Assembly: GCA_014729705.1 (NCBI GenBank)
Contig: WJJK01000099.1
Span: 1-32,976, forward strand
Reading direction: 5' to 3'
Source: Candidatus Altarchaeales archaeon
Lineage (GTDB): Archaea > Altiarchaeota > Altiarchaeia > IMC4 > SCGC-AAA252-I15
Length of the DNA stretch: 32,976 nucleotides
Both the position numbers and the translations under genes were made by a program. The notes under the pieces are model-generated. The model searched no databases. It was not told the origin of the DNA and saw only the letters and a list, made by a program, of their open reading frames with translations. Positions 1 through 6,288 of this stretch are shown here, in pieces (position 1 is the first letter of the stretch; every line of letters starts with the position of its first letter).

Positions 1-1
1 G

Positions 2-355
2 GGTCCGGATTCTGAGCCCCGTCTAGGGGATGTGTTTACCGATGACAGTGGCAATACTTCCATCATAAACGAAATAAACTACTCTTATCAGGACGGTAGT
101 CAGTATCTAATAACCGTTAATACGGGCCCTCGCTTCGTTGGAGCTGGCAGCTTTAACGATTCTCAGTATCAGCTTCAGACAGAAGAAGTTACTAAAGAGG
201 GAATCATAGTTCAGGATAGAGGCGACGGTTCTACTTACGTGGTGCGCATTGAAGGCGGAGACGAGATAGTCGCTTTGAGCTTTGTTCTTCAGGACATTTC
301 TGTAGGGGACAAGTGCCAGGTTAGAATCTTCAACAATCCAGTGGAGAGAATATAA
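2..355 (+). CDS. C-terminal part of a tail hub/spike-like virion protein (5'-truncated by window edge)
   Basis: The reading frame is open from base 2 without a stop, so this is most likely the 3' end of a gene starting upstream. A GTG at 32 could serve as a start but has no convincing SD sequence. The visible ~117 residues are entirely beta-rich. The first half (INYSYQDGSQYLITVNTG) resembles the strand patterns of baseplate-hub proteins. The second half (GIIVQDRGDGSTYVVRI ... ISVGDKCQVRIFN) has the alternating pattern and closing 'VGD-V' turn of an OB-fold, as found in phage spike/hub proteins of the gp5/gpV class. That is a pattern judgement only. The stop overlaps the next ATG by one base (TAATG), so translation is probably coupled. 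It could equally be the tail of another baseplate component. Confidence 0.6.
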   Translation, partial: GPDSEPRLGDVFTDDSGNTSIINEINYSYQDGSQYLITVNTGPRFVGAGSFNDSQYQLQTEEVTKEGIIVQDRGDGSTYVVRIEGGDEIVALSFVLQDISVGDKCQVRIFNNPVERI

Positions 356-630
356 TGAAAGAAGATTTCAGAAATGCATCTTGGTTGCACAGGAAATATG
401 TTATAGAAGGTTTAACGACCTACGAGATGGCGGAATTGCAAGGATGTACCTCTACCGCCGTAAGATATTGGATGAAAAAATATGACATAGAGAGACAACG
501 AACTCGAGGTGGTGTTAGGAAAATAATAACAAGGGATGCGATAACTTTATGTCGGAATTGCCACGGAGTAATAAAGAACAAAGAATACAGTTTTGCTACA
601 AAATATGATGCTGTAGTAAGGAGTTCCTAG
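355..630 (+). CDS. Small helix-turn-helix protein with one CxxC (91 aa)
   Basis: Residues ~10-50 form a homeodomain-like helix-turn-helix: WLHRKYVIEGLTTYEMAELQ, then a GCTS turn and a recognition helix TAVRYWMKKYDI. This pattern is familiar from DNA-binding domains attached to phage HNH/homing endonucleases and other phage HTH proteins. A basic linker (RQRTRGGVRK) follows, then a single CRNCH at ~75-79. That looks like half of a zinc site, and no second CxxC or HNH catalytic triad is present. The gene starts one base inside the upstream stop and its own TAG overlaps the GTG of the next gene, so it is embedded in the tail operon. A DNA-binding protein is unexpected there. It may be a remnant of an HNH endonuclease or a small regulator. 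The CDS is well supported; the role is unknown. Confidence 0.75.
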   Translation: MKEDFRNASWLHRKYVIEGLTTYEMAELQGCTSTAVRYWMKKYDIERQRTRGGVRKIITRDAITLCRNCHGVIKNKEYSFATKYDAVVRSS

Positions 631-632
631 TG
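618..632 (+). promoter_or_regulatory. SD with facing complementary arm at a GTG start (AGGAGTTCCTAGTG)
   Basis: The SD AGGAG is followed directly by TTCCT and the GTG initiator. AGG and CCT can pair across a four-base loop. The same ten bases, followed by one base and GTG, recur at 10321-10334 before another GTG-started gene. A three-to-four base-pair stem is weak, so any masking of the ribosome site would be modest. Confidence 0.3.
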
Positions 633-1538
633 TCCCCCTCCTGCGCAAATATAACTCTAGAAAAAATAAGAGCTGAGATAGTTATAGGTGATAAGACCTT
701 TGAGACGCCAGATGTAAAGTCTTTCAATGTTACTAAATCTAGGAGTCAGCTGGCTTCTTCCTTCTCGGCCTCTATCGAGGTTCCTGCTACTCAAAAATTT
801 GCCACTGGGGAGCAGATAGTCATTCGTGCGGGAACTTTAGGCAATCTAAAAACCATCTTTACTGGAGAAGTAAGAACGGTTACGGTCAATCCTTCTTTTG
901 AGAAGGCTGATAGTTATGTAGTAAATCTTTCTGGTGCGGATAGATTTATACGCCTGGAAGGCAAGAATATTTCAAGACGGCAGAGAACCAGAGCAGCTCA
1001 GCTTTTCGCAGCTATCACTCAGGTTTCTCCTAAGCCACAGAAAGGTATTTCTTTAGATAAGCGGATAGGAGGAGCAGGAGGCTCCCAATCCATTACTTCT
1101 GAAAGTACCAATCTTCGAGAAAATCCTAAAGTCGTTAAAACGGACCGCCCTTCTTGGGACCCTTTGCATAATGCCAAGGATCCTGAAGAAGTACAACGCT
1201 CCGAGCAAGCTGGAGGTTCTGGAAGTGGTCAAGTTTTGGACATAAGGCCCAAGTCTATTGCCATTCCTACGGGAAGTTCAGTGAGGTTTAGAATCACCAG
1301 CGCTGCCTACGAGGCGGGAGATTCCTGGTCGGTATCAGATACAGACGTTGGTACTATAGAAGACCGGCAAGACGGGACCGCCATCTACACCCAGCGGGGT
1401 CTGGGTGAGAATGTCATCACTTTTACGGACGAGAGCTCGGGGCTGACAGGTATAGCTACAGCGGTGGGTATCCCAGTCCACGACCACAGCAGCCTTGGCC
1501 AGGGAGGCCCGGCATTCGGAGTTTATGCTTCCGAGTAG
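630..1538 (+). CDS. Tail hub-like protein with C-terminal Ig-like domain (302 aa)
   Basis: A GTG start overlaps the upstream TAG, with SD TAAGGAG at 617-623. Residues ~10-115 are a beta-barrel with the pattern of the first domain of gpD/gp27-type baseplate hubs: a 'VKSFNVTKSRSQLASSFSAS' strand pair, 'GEQIVIRAG', 'TIFTGEVRTVTV' and 'YVVNLSGADR'. The same pattern recurs in the 94-aa protein at 2563. Residues ~130-200 are a low-complexity polar linker rich in Gly, Ser and charged residues. Residues ~203-282 form a bacterial Ig-like (Big_2-type) domain (DIRPKSIAIPTGSSVRF ... DGTAIYTQRGLGENVITFTD). The protein ends with HDHSSLGQGG at 284-293, a His-rich motif resembling short metal-binding motifs of phage fibre proteins. 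The likely role is a structural component at the tail tip. A full-length hub has further domains that are absent here. Confidence 0.6.
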   Translation: MSPSCANITLEKIRAEIVIGDKTFETPDVKSFNVTKSRSQLASSFSASIEVPATQKFATGEQIVIRAGTLGNLKTIFTGEVRTVTVNPSFEKADSYVVNLSGADRFIRLEGKNISRRQRTRAAQLFAAITQVSPKPQKGISLDKRIGGAGGSQSITSESTNLRENPKVVKTDRPSWDPLHNAKDPEEVQRSEQAGGSGSGQVLDIRPKSIAIPTGSSVRFRITSAAYEAGDSWSVSDTDVGTIEDRQDGTAIYTQRGLGENVITFTDESSGLTGIATAVGIPVHDHSSLGQGGPAFGVYASE

Positions 1539-1583
1539 TTGATTTATAGAACACAATCACGTATTATTAGGAGGTAGCAGACT

Positions 1584-2225
1584 ATGGTCTGTGAATGTAT
1601 CCTCGCAGGGCTTTTCGAGGTCGGATTTGACGGAATAATATCTGTAAGTCTCACGGGTTCCTCAGAATTTTTGGATATTGTAAGCCAGTGTGACACAGGC
1701 CCAAATGTGTTCGAAGATGTCCGTAAGCGCCTTAAGGGTCCTTCTGTGGGTTCTATGAGTCTTAGTGCTTACGCGTTTGAGCAGGGCACCGTGGACAAGC
1801 GTCTTGGTACTTCTTGTCCCTCCCAAGCCGGTGTGGACCTGCCAGTGCAGCAGAGGTTTGACTGCGAAAATAACATCACCCGGATTATAAGAACCAAAAC
1901 AGGACAGGCTTTTCGTGAGGGAGATCCTTTTGATGGCCTGACCCTTATAGGGGAGTTTTGTTCTTTCCGAACTATTAATGCCAGCGCCTCCAGCGGTCCG
2001 GCTACCCAGGTTACGGATACCGAGCGCTTTCTGGGCTCGGATTTGATTTGGACGGGACCTCCTTTTTCTTTTGATACTACTGATCCTGATAGTCTGGATT
2101 TTACTATTCTTGGACTTCCTGTTAAACTTACATCATTTAGTATTTCAGCTACAGCCCCGGGAGTAGCTACTAACTCTTATCAGTTCCAATATTCCATCCC
2201 TTCTTGTGAAGGAGACTTAATATAA
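1584..2225 (+). CDS. Putative beta-rich tail structural protein (213 aa)
   Basis: ATG preceded by a near-consensus SD (AGGAGGT, 1569-1575, eight bases away), suggesting strong translation. The protein is beta-rich with nine scattered cysteines, including CEC near the N-terminus and one near the C-terminus. It weakly resembles the 229-aa protein at 3144. Both begin with a 'G-[IF]-[IV]-SVS' strand, carry an N-terminal run of short strands, and end with a 'TSFS[IY]S' strand followed by a hairpin. That layout is compatible with a tail-tube-like or tail-completion beta-sandwich, but I do not recognise a family with confidence. It sits between a hub-like gene and a 112-aa orphan, and its stop overlaps the next ATG (TAATG). 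Confidence 0.65.
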   Translation: MVCECILAGLFEVGFDGIISVSLTGSSEFLDIVSQCDTGPNVFEDVRKRLKGPSVGSMSLSAYAFEQGTVDKRLGTSCPSQAGVDLPVQQRFDCENNITRIIRTKTGQAFREGDPFDGLTLIGEFCSFRTINASASSGPATQVTDTERFLGSDLIWTGPPFSFDTTDPDSLDFTILGLPVKLTSFSISATAPGVATNSYQFQYSIPSCEGDLI

Positions 2226-2563
2226 TGGTCACCAGATCCACTGCCTATAGGCTACGAGCAAGCCAGCCTACGCCTGTATCTAATACTTGTGAAACTTCTG
2301 TTGCTGCACAGCCGGGAACTATTGCTGGGTTTATTCTTCAAACCTTCAAGGCTGAGAAGATTACTACAGATACCTGTGAAGATAAGGCTCAAATCTTATG
2401 CTCTACAGACATGAGAGGTTTAGGTGGGAACTACACTTCTGCCAGTTATTCTGCCCAGAGGTTTTTAGATCCTGATACTGGTGGTATTGTTTTCCAGGCC
2501 TCGGAAGTTTTCGCCGAGGAGATTATCGAAGAAGACGATGTCCCGGGAGCGGCTAACCTCTAA
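2225..2563 (+). CDS. Uncharacterised small protein (112 aa)
   Basis: Coupled to both neighbours by one-base overlaps (TAATG at each end). No family is recognised. It has three cysteines in the middle (SNTCET, DTCED, ILCSTD), a short 'GTIAGFILQTFKAEKI' segment likely to be a beta-hairpin, and an acidic C-terminus (EEIIEEDDVPG). There is no signal peptide or membrane segment. By position within a run of hub-like genes it is probably a minor virion or assembly component. Confidence 0.6.
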   Translation: MVTRSTAYRLRASQPTPVSNTCETSVAAQPGTIAGFILQTFKAEKITTDTCEDKAQILCSTDMRGLGGNYTSASYSAQRFLDPDTGGIVFQASEVFAEEIIEEDDVPGAANL

Positions 2564-2847
2564 TGGAAGAGTTTGAGTTTATCGATTGTGCCACTATAAG
2601 TATTTCCTACCAGCAGAATGGGCTGGCTACGGTATCGTTCACAGTTGTTTCTACTGAACAAGAGCCGGGGGTAAATCCTCCGAGAGACTATACTCAGCTT
2701 ACTTTCGGGGGCGTAGATTTTAAGGGTTTTATAACAGAAGTTAGCTCCTCTATCATTCCCGCTTCTGTTCCAGCTGTCTTTGAACATCAAATAACACTAT
2801 TAGCCACGGGCTGTGCGGATGATTGTCCGCGCGGCATTTCGCTATAA
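2563..2847 (+). CDS. Short hub-domain protein (94 aa), paralogous to the 302-aa hub-like protein
   Basis: Residues ~8-84 follow the same strand order as residues ~28-105 of the 302-aa protein: a self-complementary strand pair (ISISYQQNGLATVSFTVVS), a loop containing the binding parameter ('YTQLTFGG'), 'VDFKGFITEVSS', then 'EHQITLLATG'. This is the pattern of the N-terminal barrel of phage baseplate hubs and related tail proteins. Only this one barrel is present; the protein ends just after it with a CADDC pair and no further domain. The start is coupled to the upstream stop (TAATG). It probably sits in the tail hub or on its periphery. A truncated derivative is possible, but a TAAGGAG SD just downstream suggests the operon continues normally. 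Confidence 0.6.
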   Translation: MEEFEFIDCATISISYQQNGLATVSFTVVSTEQEPGVNPPRDYTQLTFGGVDFKGFITEVSSSIIPASVPAVFEHQITLLATGCADDCPRGISL

Positions 2848-2858
2848 GGAGATAAGGT

Positions 2859-2930
2859 TTGTCCATTTTTGAAGGATTTATTTACGTTATCGGAAATGAA
2901 GTTAACGATAAACATGGGAGGACAAATTAA
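2859..2930 (+). CDS. Candidate micro-ORF, 23 codons, TTG start
   Basis: The 83 bases between two genes contain a TTG codon seven bases after AAGGAGA (2846-2852). It opens a 23-codon frame (SIFEGFIYVIGNEVND...) that ends with a TAA immediately abutting the ATG of the next gene in the same frame. SD spacing and the exact TAA-ATG junction support translation. Against it are the tiny size and the rare start codon. It could act as a leader peptide that couples translation into the zinc-ribbon gene, or have no product role. Confidence 0.35.
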   Translation: MSIFEGFIYVIGNEVNDKHGRTN

Positions 2931-3140
2931 ATGGGAAGCTGTTGTGGAAGACCGAACAACAGAGCCAAGAAAGAAGGAGCTGCAAGTTATTACAAAAGGT
3001 ATGCCTATCTTTCTGGGCCTCAAAGGGAGGCGGCTAAAAAAATTGTCGGGGATATCAGCAAATGTGTGTCCTGTGATGCTTTAACGATGGGAGATCCCTG
3101 TACGGTTTGCGGCGAGCCCAAGGCAAAGGAGGAAAAATAG
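2931..3140 (+). CDS. Small zinc-ribbon protein (69 aa)
   Basis: SD GGGAGGA at 2916-2922 precedes ATG 2931. The C-terminal half carries Cys45-x2-Cys48-x8-Cys57-x2-Cys60 (CVSCDALTMGDPCTVCGEPK), a compact zinc-ribbon/knuckle. The N-terminus has an additional CC pair and a basic, tyrosine-rich segment (NNRAKKEGAASYYKRYAYLS). A TTG-started frame at 2869-3084 overlaps it but lacks comparable features. Tiny zinc proteins inside tail operons may be assembly factors or minor virion parts; the exact role is unknown. It is one of several small Cys-pair proteins dispersed through this operon. Confidence 0.65.
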   Translation: MGSCCGRPNNRAKKEGAASYYKRYAYLSGPQREAAKKIVGDISKCVSCDALTMGDPCTVCGEPKAKEEK

Positions 3141-3143
3141 ATC

Positions 3144-3833
3144 ATGGTTGTGATCATAGGAGCCGGAACCACAGTTACCTCGAGCATCATTTCGGGAGGA
3201 TTTGTTTCTGTGAGCTTTAGTGTTTCTCCTCAGGTGGAGAGGCTTTTCCAGTTGGGGAGTTTTAATGCTTTCGACGTGAACATTACCACCCAGGAAAGCG
3301 CCAGTATTAGTAACTACGGAGGGGCGTCTACGCCTGTAACCCTTACCCCCTCCACCGCTTGTACTGACTCCGACGCCAGTATGGATGTGACTATCACTCC
3401 AGCTCCTTGTACCGGAGCTGCTAATCCTATTATTAGGACAGGGTCGGATGCCTTGTTTATAACCAGCTTTTCTTACTCAAAGGATTTCCAAGGCTTTGGG
3501 CAGGAAAGCTGGAGTTTAACAGGCAAGCCCCAGATTCAGGGTTTTACCGGAAACATAGCCTTTATCCAGGGCTTCTCCGAGGGTAATCGCCTAGTAGGCT
3601 CGGACATTGTGAGTGACGATGGTGTGGTAATGGTGGACAGTGAGACCAGCACTCCTGGACAGGTAGATGCAACGGGTAGAAACATAAGCGTAAGTGCCGG
3701 CTCTCCTGGTTTAGGTAATGATGACGAGCAGGAGTTCGGTAAGATTACCCAGGTAGGAGGCGGTGTCGGCAAGGAAGACGGTAAGCGGGGAAATGCCTCT
3801 GCTAACATTCCCCACCAGTTGATCTTTTTCTAA
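3144..3833 (+). CDS. Putative beta-rich tail structural protein (229 aa), possibly related to the 213-aa protein
   Basis: SD AAAGGAGG lies 11 bases upstream of the ATG. The N-terminal ~120 residues are short alternating strands (GGFVSVSFSVSPQVERLF; FNAFDVNITTQESASI). These are followed by 'DALFITSFSYSKDFQGFGQE' and 'SWSLTGKPQI', a strand-turn-strand arrangement reminiscent of tail-tube-like proteins. The C-terminal ~80 residues are Gly/Asp/Ser-rich and probably flexible. Two cysteines lie in a Thr/Pro-rich loop. Weak similarity in strand order to the 213-aa protein at 1584 suggests duplication. The assignment as a tail component rests mainly on context. Confidence 0.6.
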   Translation: MVVIIGAGTTVTSSIISGGFVSVSFSVSPQVERLFQLGSFNAFDVNITTQESASISNYGGASTPVTLTPSTACTDSDASMDVTITPAPCTGAANPIIRTGSDALFITSFSYSKDFQGFGQESWSLTGKPQIQGFTGNIAFIQGFSEGNRLVGSDIVSDDGVVMVDSETSTPGQVDATGRNISVSAGSPGLGNDDEQEFGKITQVGGGVGKEDGKRGNASANIPHQLIFF

Positions 3834-3846
3834 TCGGAGTTTTCTT

Positions 3847-4311
3847 ATGAAGGTTTTGCCTAAGTACAGACTCGAGCTGCGCTGGAAAGATGTAGAGTAT
3901 AAGACAGATGATGTGGCTCATTTGAAGGGTGCTTATTTTACGGGCCCAGTATTAAAGCATGCGGCACAGATAAACCCAGAGGATCACCTCCTTCTGGATC
4001 TTACCAAGCAGCATGTCATTTTCCCTCCCATGGCAGACTACTACCATGTTTTCTTGAACTGGAAAGGGGTGGAATACAAAGAGAATAAGGTATATCTAAA
4101 GGAGTCCTGGGTAAGGGGGAAATACGTAAACACCCTTGAAAAACTTGGTAAAGATGATTGGATTTTGATTGATTGTAAAGGACACGACACTGAGGACTAT
4201 GCTCCGAGGAAAGGTAAGAGAATAGCTCCGGGTGTTCACATGCAAAAATACAATCACTTGTTAGTTTACTACGCTGAGGTTCAGAAGAAAGAAGAGGAGA
4301 GTAAGTACTAA
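3847..4311 (+). CDS. Internally duplicated uncharacterised protein (154 aa)
   Basis: The start follows CGGAG with a TTATG context. The protein contains two copies of a ~52-residue unit, at ~7-57 and ~66-115. 'YRLELRWKDVEYK' aligns with 'YHVFLNWKGVEYK', 'HLKGAYFTG' with 'YLKESWVRG', and 'EDHLLLDL' with 'DDWILIDC'. Each unit looks like a small alpha/beta or all-beta domain with a W-K-x-V-E-Y-K hairpin. A third partial echo (YNHLLVYYAEV) lies near the C-terminus. The tail is highly charged (EVQKKEEESKY). No known family is recognised. The stop overlaps the next ATG. It is probably a minor structural or chaperone protein of the tail. Confidence 0.65.
   Translation: MKVLPKYRLELRWKDVEYKTDDVAHLKGAYFTGPVLKHAAQINPEDHLLLDLTKQHVIFPPMADYYHVFLNWKGVEYKENKVYLKESWVRGKYVNTLEKLGKDDWILIDCKGHDTEDYAPRKGKRIAPGVHMQKYNHLLVYYAEVQKKEEESKY
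3865..4191 (+). repeat. Two-copy protein-level tandem duplication within the 154-aa gene
   Basis: The two ~52-codon units are offset by 58-59 codons and share W-K-x-V-E-Y-K, L-K, and a DHLLLD/DWILID block. The DNA copies have diverged, so this is an old duplication. Confidence 0.6.
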
Positions 4312-4715
4312 TGCCTATTTTACCTTCTGGCGGTATTTTTGAACCGGGACCGGTAGTTTCGGGAAGCAAGGTAAGAGGTTCTAAGACTTGGAGGTATTGC
4401 CCCTACTCTACGCAAAGTACGGATCTAAGACAGGATACGCGAGTTCCAGAAGTAGAGAAGGTTTATCACCAAGAAACAAATGGAAGAATGCACACCTACT
4501 CTCTGGGAAGAGGTTTGGGTTGGGTTTGTGCTGACAACGGGTGCTCTTTTTATACGGGTACCGCAACGACAGAAGTAGACCAGGCAGGAAGAGTTTTCAC
4601 TCCTGCTTCAGGGACTACTGCTTGCCCCGAGGATCTACCGACTTTAAGCGGGTCGGTAGCTCACTTGACCAGGGGGCGCACAATAGTTTCGGGAACAAGG
4701 TATTTTCAAATCTAA
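4311..4715 (+). CDS. Cys-containing uncharacterised protein (134 aa)
   Basis: The start overlaps the upstream stop (TAATG), with GAGGAGAG just upstream. The N-terminus is Gly/Pro-rich (MPILPSGGIFEPGPVVSGSK). A 'KTWRYCPYS' strand and 'GWVCADNGCSFYTG' in the middle hold three cysteines; a fourth (TACPEDL) lies later. The C-S-F-Y-T-G element matches C-K-F-Y-T-G near residue 435 of the giant protein at 17342, where a cysteine also lies seven residues upstream. These could be related small Cys-stabilised folds or zinc sites. No enzyme motif is seen. It is likely a tail-associated protein by context. Confidence 0.6.
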   Translation: MPILPSGGIFEPGPVVSGSKVRGSKTWRYCPYSTQSTDLRQDTRVPEVEKVYHQETNGRMHTYSLGRGLGWVCADNGCSFYTGTATTEVDQAGRVFTPASGTTACPEDLPTLSGSVAHLTRGRTIVSGTRYFQI

Positions 4716-4732
4716 TCCTTTAGGAGGAAAAC

Positions 4733-5674
4733 ATGGCAGTTAACGTAACTGTACGAGACATCGTTAACTTTCCGGGAGGAACTGCTAAGACAATCACGCT
4801 CGACATTGCGCAGGTTGTTCCTAATGGCGGCAGTCCGGAAGGTGATGAGATTTGGGTAATGTCCGCCACCACTACCGCAACCGCATCTGGTGGTGGTTCT
4901 ATCCAGAACATTTTTAAGAATGAAATGAAGAGAGGGTTTATTCGCGGTGTTCCGCCTGATAACTCTCTCTTAACCATTGGTGCCAACTACCAGCTCAAGG
5001 TAGCCATTGACGAGGCCATAGGAAATGGTGTCGACGTGACTCTTGCTCAGGGCAGCAATCTTCTGCCCGAGGATGTAGCCCAGGATCTGGAAGACAAGAT
5101 CCGTGCGGAGGCAGAGATTGGTCAAGGCGGCGCCAAGGCCGGTAATCTGTCTTATTTGAATGCCCAGGTTCGTTTTGTCAACGGTGTTTTCCGTATCGAG
5201 TCTGGTACCGTATCTGACAGGTACACCGGTTCTGGACGTAGCTCTGTAGTATTGGCTGCCCCTGATCTCGGCACTGACGCCCGAGAGACTCTGGGCCTCC
5301 ACATTACTTCTTCCAGCGAGCAGCTGGCTCTCCGCCAGGTGGTGGAAACTCCTCTAACCTCTGCTTATACTTCGGGAGATACTCTGACTGTAGGCTCTAC
5401 AGACGGTCTTACTGCAGGCGATGCCTTCCAGGTGACTGATGGGGCTAACGCCACCACAGCCCTGGTTTCTGGTACAGAGAGTGCTTCTGTTTTGCGCTTC
5501 ACCGCTGTTTCTGGTGCAGGACTTGGTTTGGAAAACTCTTTTGCTGAGGGTGCTATTCTTAAGAGGTTGGACATTCTGGAAGGCGCTGAGCCTGTCTCTG
5601 TGGTCAGAAACGTAGATCAGCTCTATCGTTTTGCCATTGACAGTATTGTTAATCAGATAGACTTCTCTGCTTAA
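4733..5674 (+). CDS. Virion protein with a shared ARETLGL domain and a barrel domain (313 aa)
   Basis: A strong SD (AGGAGG, 4722-4727) precedes the ATG, so the product may be abundant. Residues ~15-50 contain 'TITLDIAQVVPNGG' and 'EGDEIWVMSATT', repeated in the next gene as 'EGDQAWVMVV'. Residues ~80-192 carry a domain also found at 15473 and 24876: strand, 'VDVTLAQGSNLLPEDVAQDL' helix, then 'FRIESGT' and 'DARETLGLHI'. It resembles modules of phage sheath-like proteins and the hook IN motif of flagellar cap proteins; that link is inferential. Residues ~205-280 form a small barrel ('DTLTVGSTDGLTAGD' ... 'SFAEGAIL') seen again in the 441- and 442-aa proteins. Probably a structural tail or fibre-network protein. 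Confidence 0.7.
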   Translation: MAVNVTVRDIVNFPGGTAKTITLDIAQVVPNGGSPEGDEIWVMSATTTATASGGGSIQNIFKNEMKRGFIRGVPPDNSLLTIGANYQLKVAIDEAIGNGVDVTLAQGSNLLPEDVAQDLEDKIRAEAEIGQGGAKAGNLSYLNAQVRFVNGVFRIESGTVSDRYTGSGRSSVVLAAPDLGTDARETLGLHITSSSEQLALRQVVETPLTSAYTSGDTLTVGSTDGLTAGDAFQVTDGANATTALVSGTESASVLRFTAVSGAGLGLENSFAEGAILKRLDILEGAEPVSVVRNVDQLYRFAIDSIVNQIDFSA

Positions 5675-5680
5675 TCTAAA

Positions 5681-6280
5681 ATGGTTGTATTTTACCTACG
5701 CAACAGCCGGGTACCTGATGACAAGGTGGTACCCATTACTATTTCGCTTCAGCATGATGCGCTTAAGGCTTATCAAGGAGATACCCGTTCTGATCAAGAC
5801 CCGACCGCGTCGGGAACTGATTTTCCCAATCTTTTAGATCCAGAGGGAGATCAGGCTTGGGTTATGGTTGTTGCTCCTCCGAGGGATGAGTTAGACAAGG
5901 ATACCGGTCTCCCCATTCCTCCTGAGATTATAAACGTAGTTTCCGGCACTACCGTTCATTTGGAAATAGAAGCCGCTTTGGGAAGAATAGGCAGCAAGAT
6001 TGAATGGCCCAATGTGCTGCCTGATACCTCTCCTCCGCAGTTGGTAAGTATACAGCCTCCTTTTGATCAGACTTCTGATGTAAGCATTTTCGCTAACAAC
6101 ATAATCCGTTTAGTTGACCCTTTACCTGCGGCTGGTATGGATCTTTCTACTCTTAACCTTAAAGTTAATGGAATACCTGTAGTAACCAGCGGCATTTCGG
6201 AGCCAGGTGAAGATGTGGAGTTGGAAGGTAATGTTTTTGATTTAGTCATTACCCATAGACCTAAACGAAGTTTCTCTTAG
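5681..6280 (+). CDS. Virion protein with EGD-WVM domain and Ig-like repeat (199 aa)
   Basis: The start lies six bases after the previous stop, and no clear SD is visible (TTAATCTAAAATGG), so initiation probably relies on coupling. The N-terminal half parallels the start of the 313-aa protein ('VVPITISLQHDA', 'DPEGDQAWVMVVAPP'), extended by a Pro/Asp-rich insertion. The C-terminal ~80 residues carry an Ig-like unit of the kind repeated in the 449- and 872-aa proteins: 'TSPPQLVSIQPPFDQT', 'NIIRLVDP...AGMDLSTLN', 'LKVNGIPVV'. The protein ends soon after the last strand. Likely a virion component acting with its neighbour. Confidence 0.65.
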   Translation: MVVFYLRNSRVPDDKVVPITISLQHDALKAYQGDTRSDQDPTASGTDFPNLLDPEGDQAWVMVVAPPRDELDKDTGLPIPPEIINVVSGTTVHLEIEAALGRIGSKIEWPNVLPDTSPPQLVSIQPPFDQTSDVSIFANNIIRLVDPLPAAGMDLSTLNLKVNGIPVVTSGISEPGEDVELEGNVFDLVITHRPKRSFS

Positions 6281-6288
6281 GAGTACAC

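Noticed and set aside
32-355. GTG at 32 as the true start of the first gene
   Set aside because: The frame is open to the window edge and no SD lies at suitable spacing, so an upstream start is more likely.
1539-1583. Sigma70-like promoter candidate TTGATT-N17-TATTAT upstream of the 213-aa gene
   Set aside because: The predicted transcription start (~1574) would fall inside the SD sequence, so the transcript could not use it; likely a chance match in an AT-rich gap.
2869-3084. Alternative + frame overlapping the 69-aa zinc-ribbon gene
   Set aside because: It uses a TTG without good SD spacing and lacks recognisable features, while the competing frame has an SD, an ATG and a four-Cys zinc ribbon.
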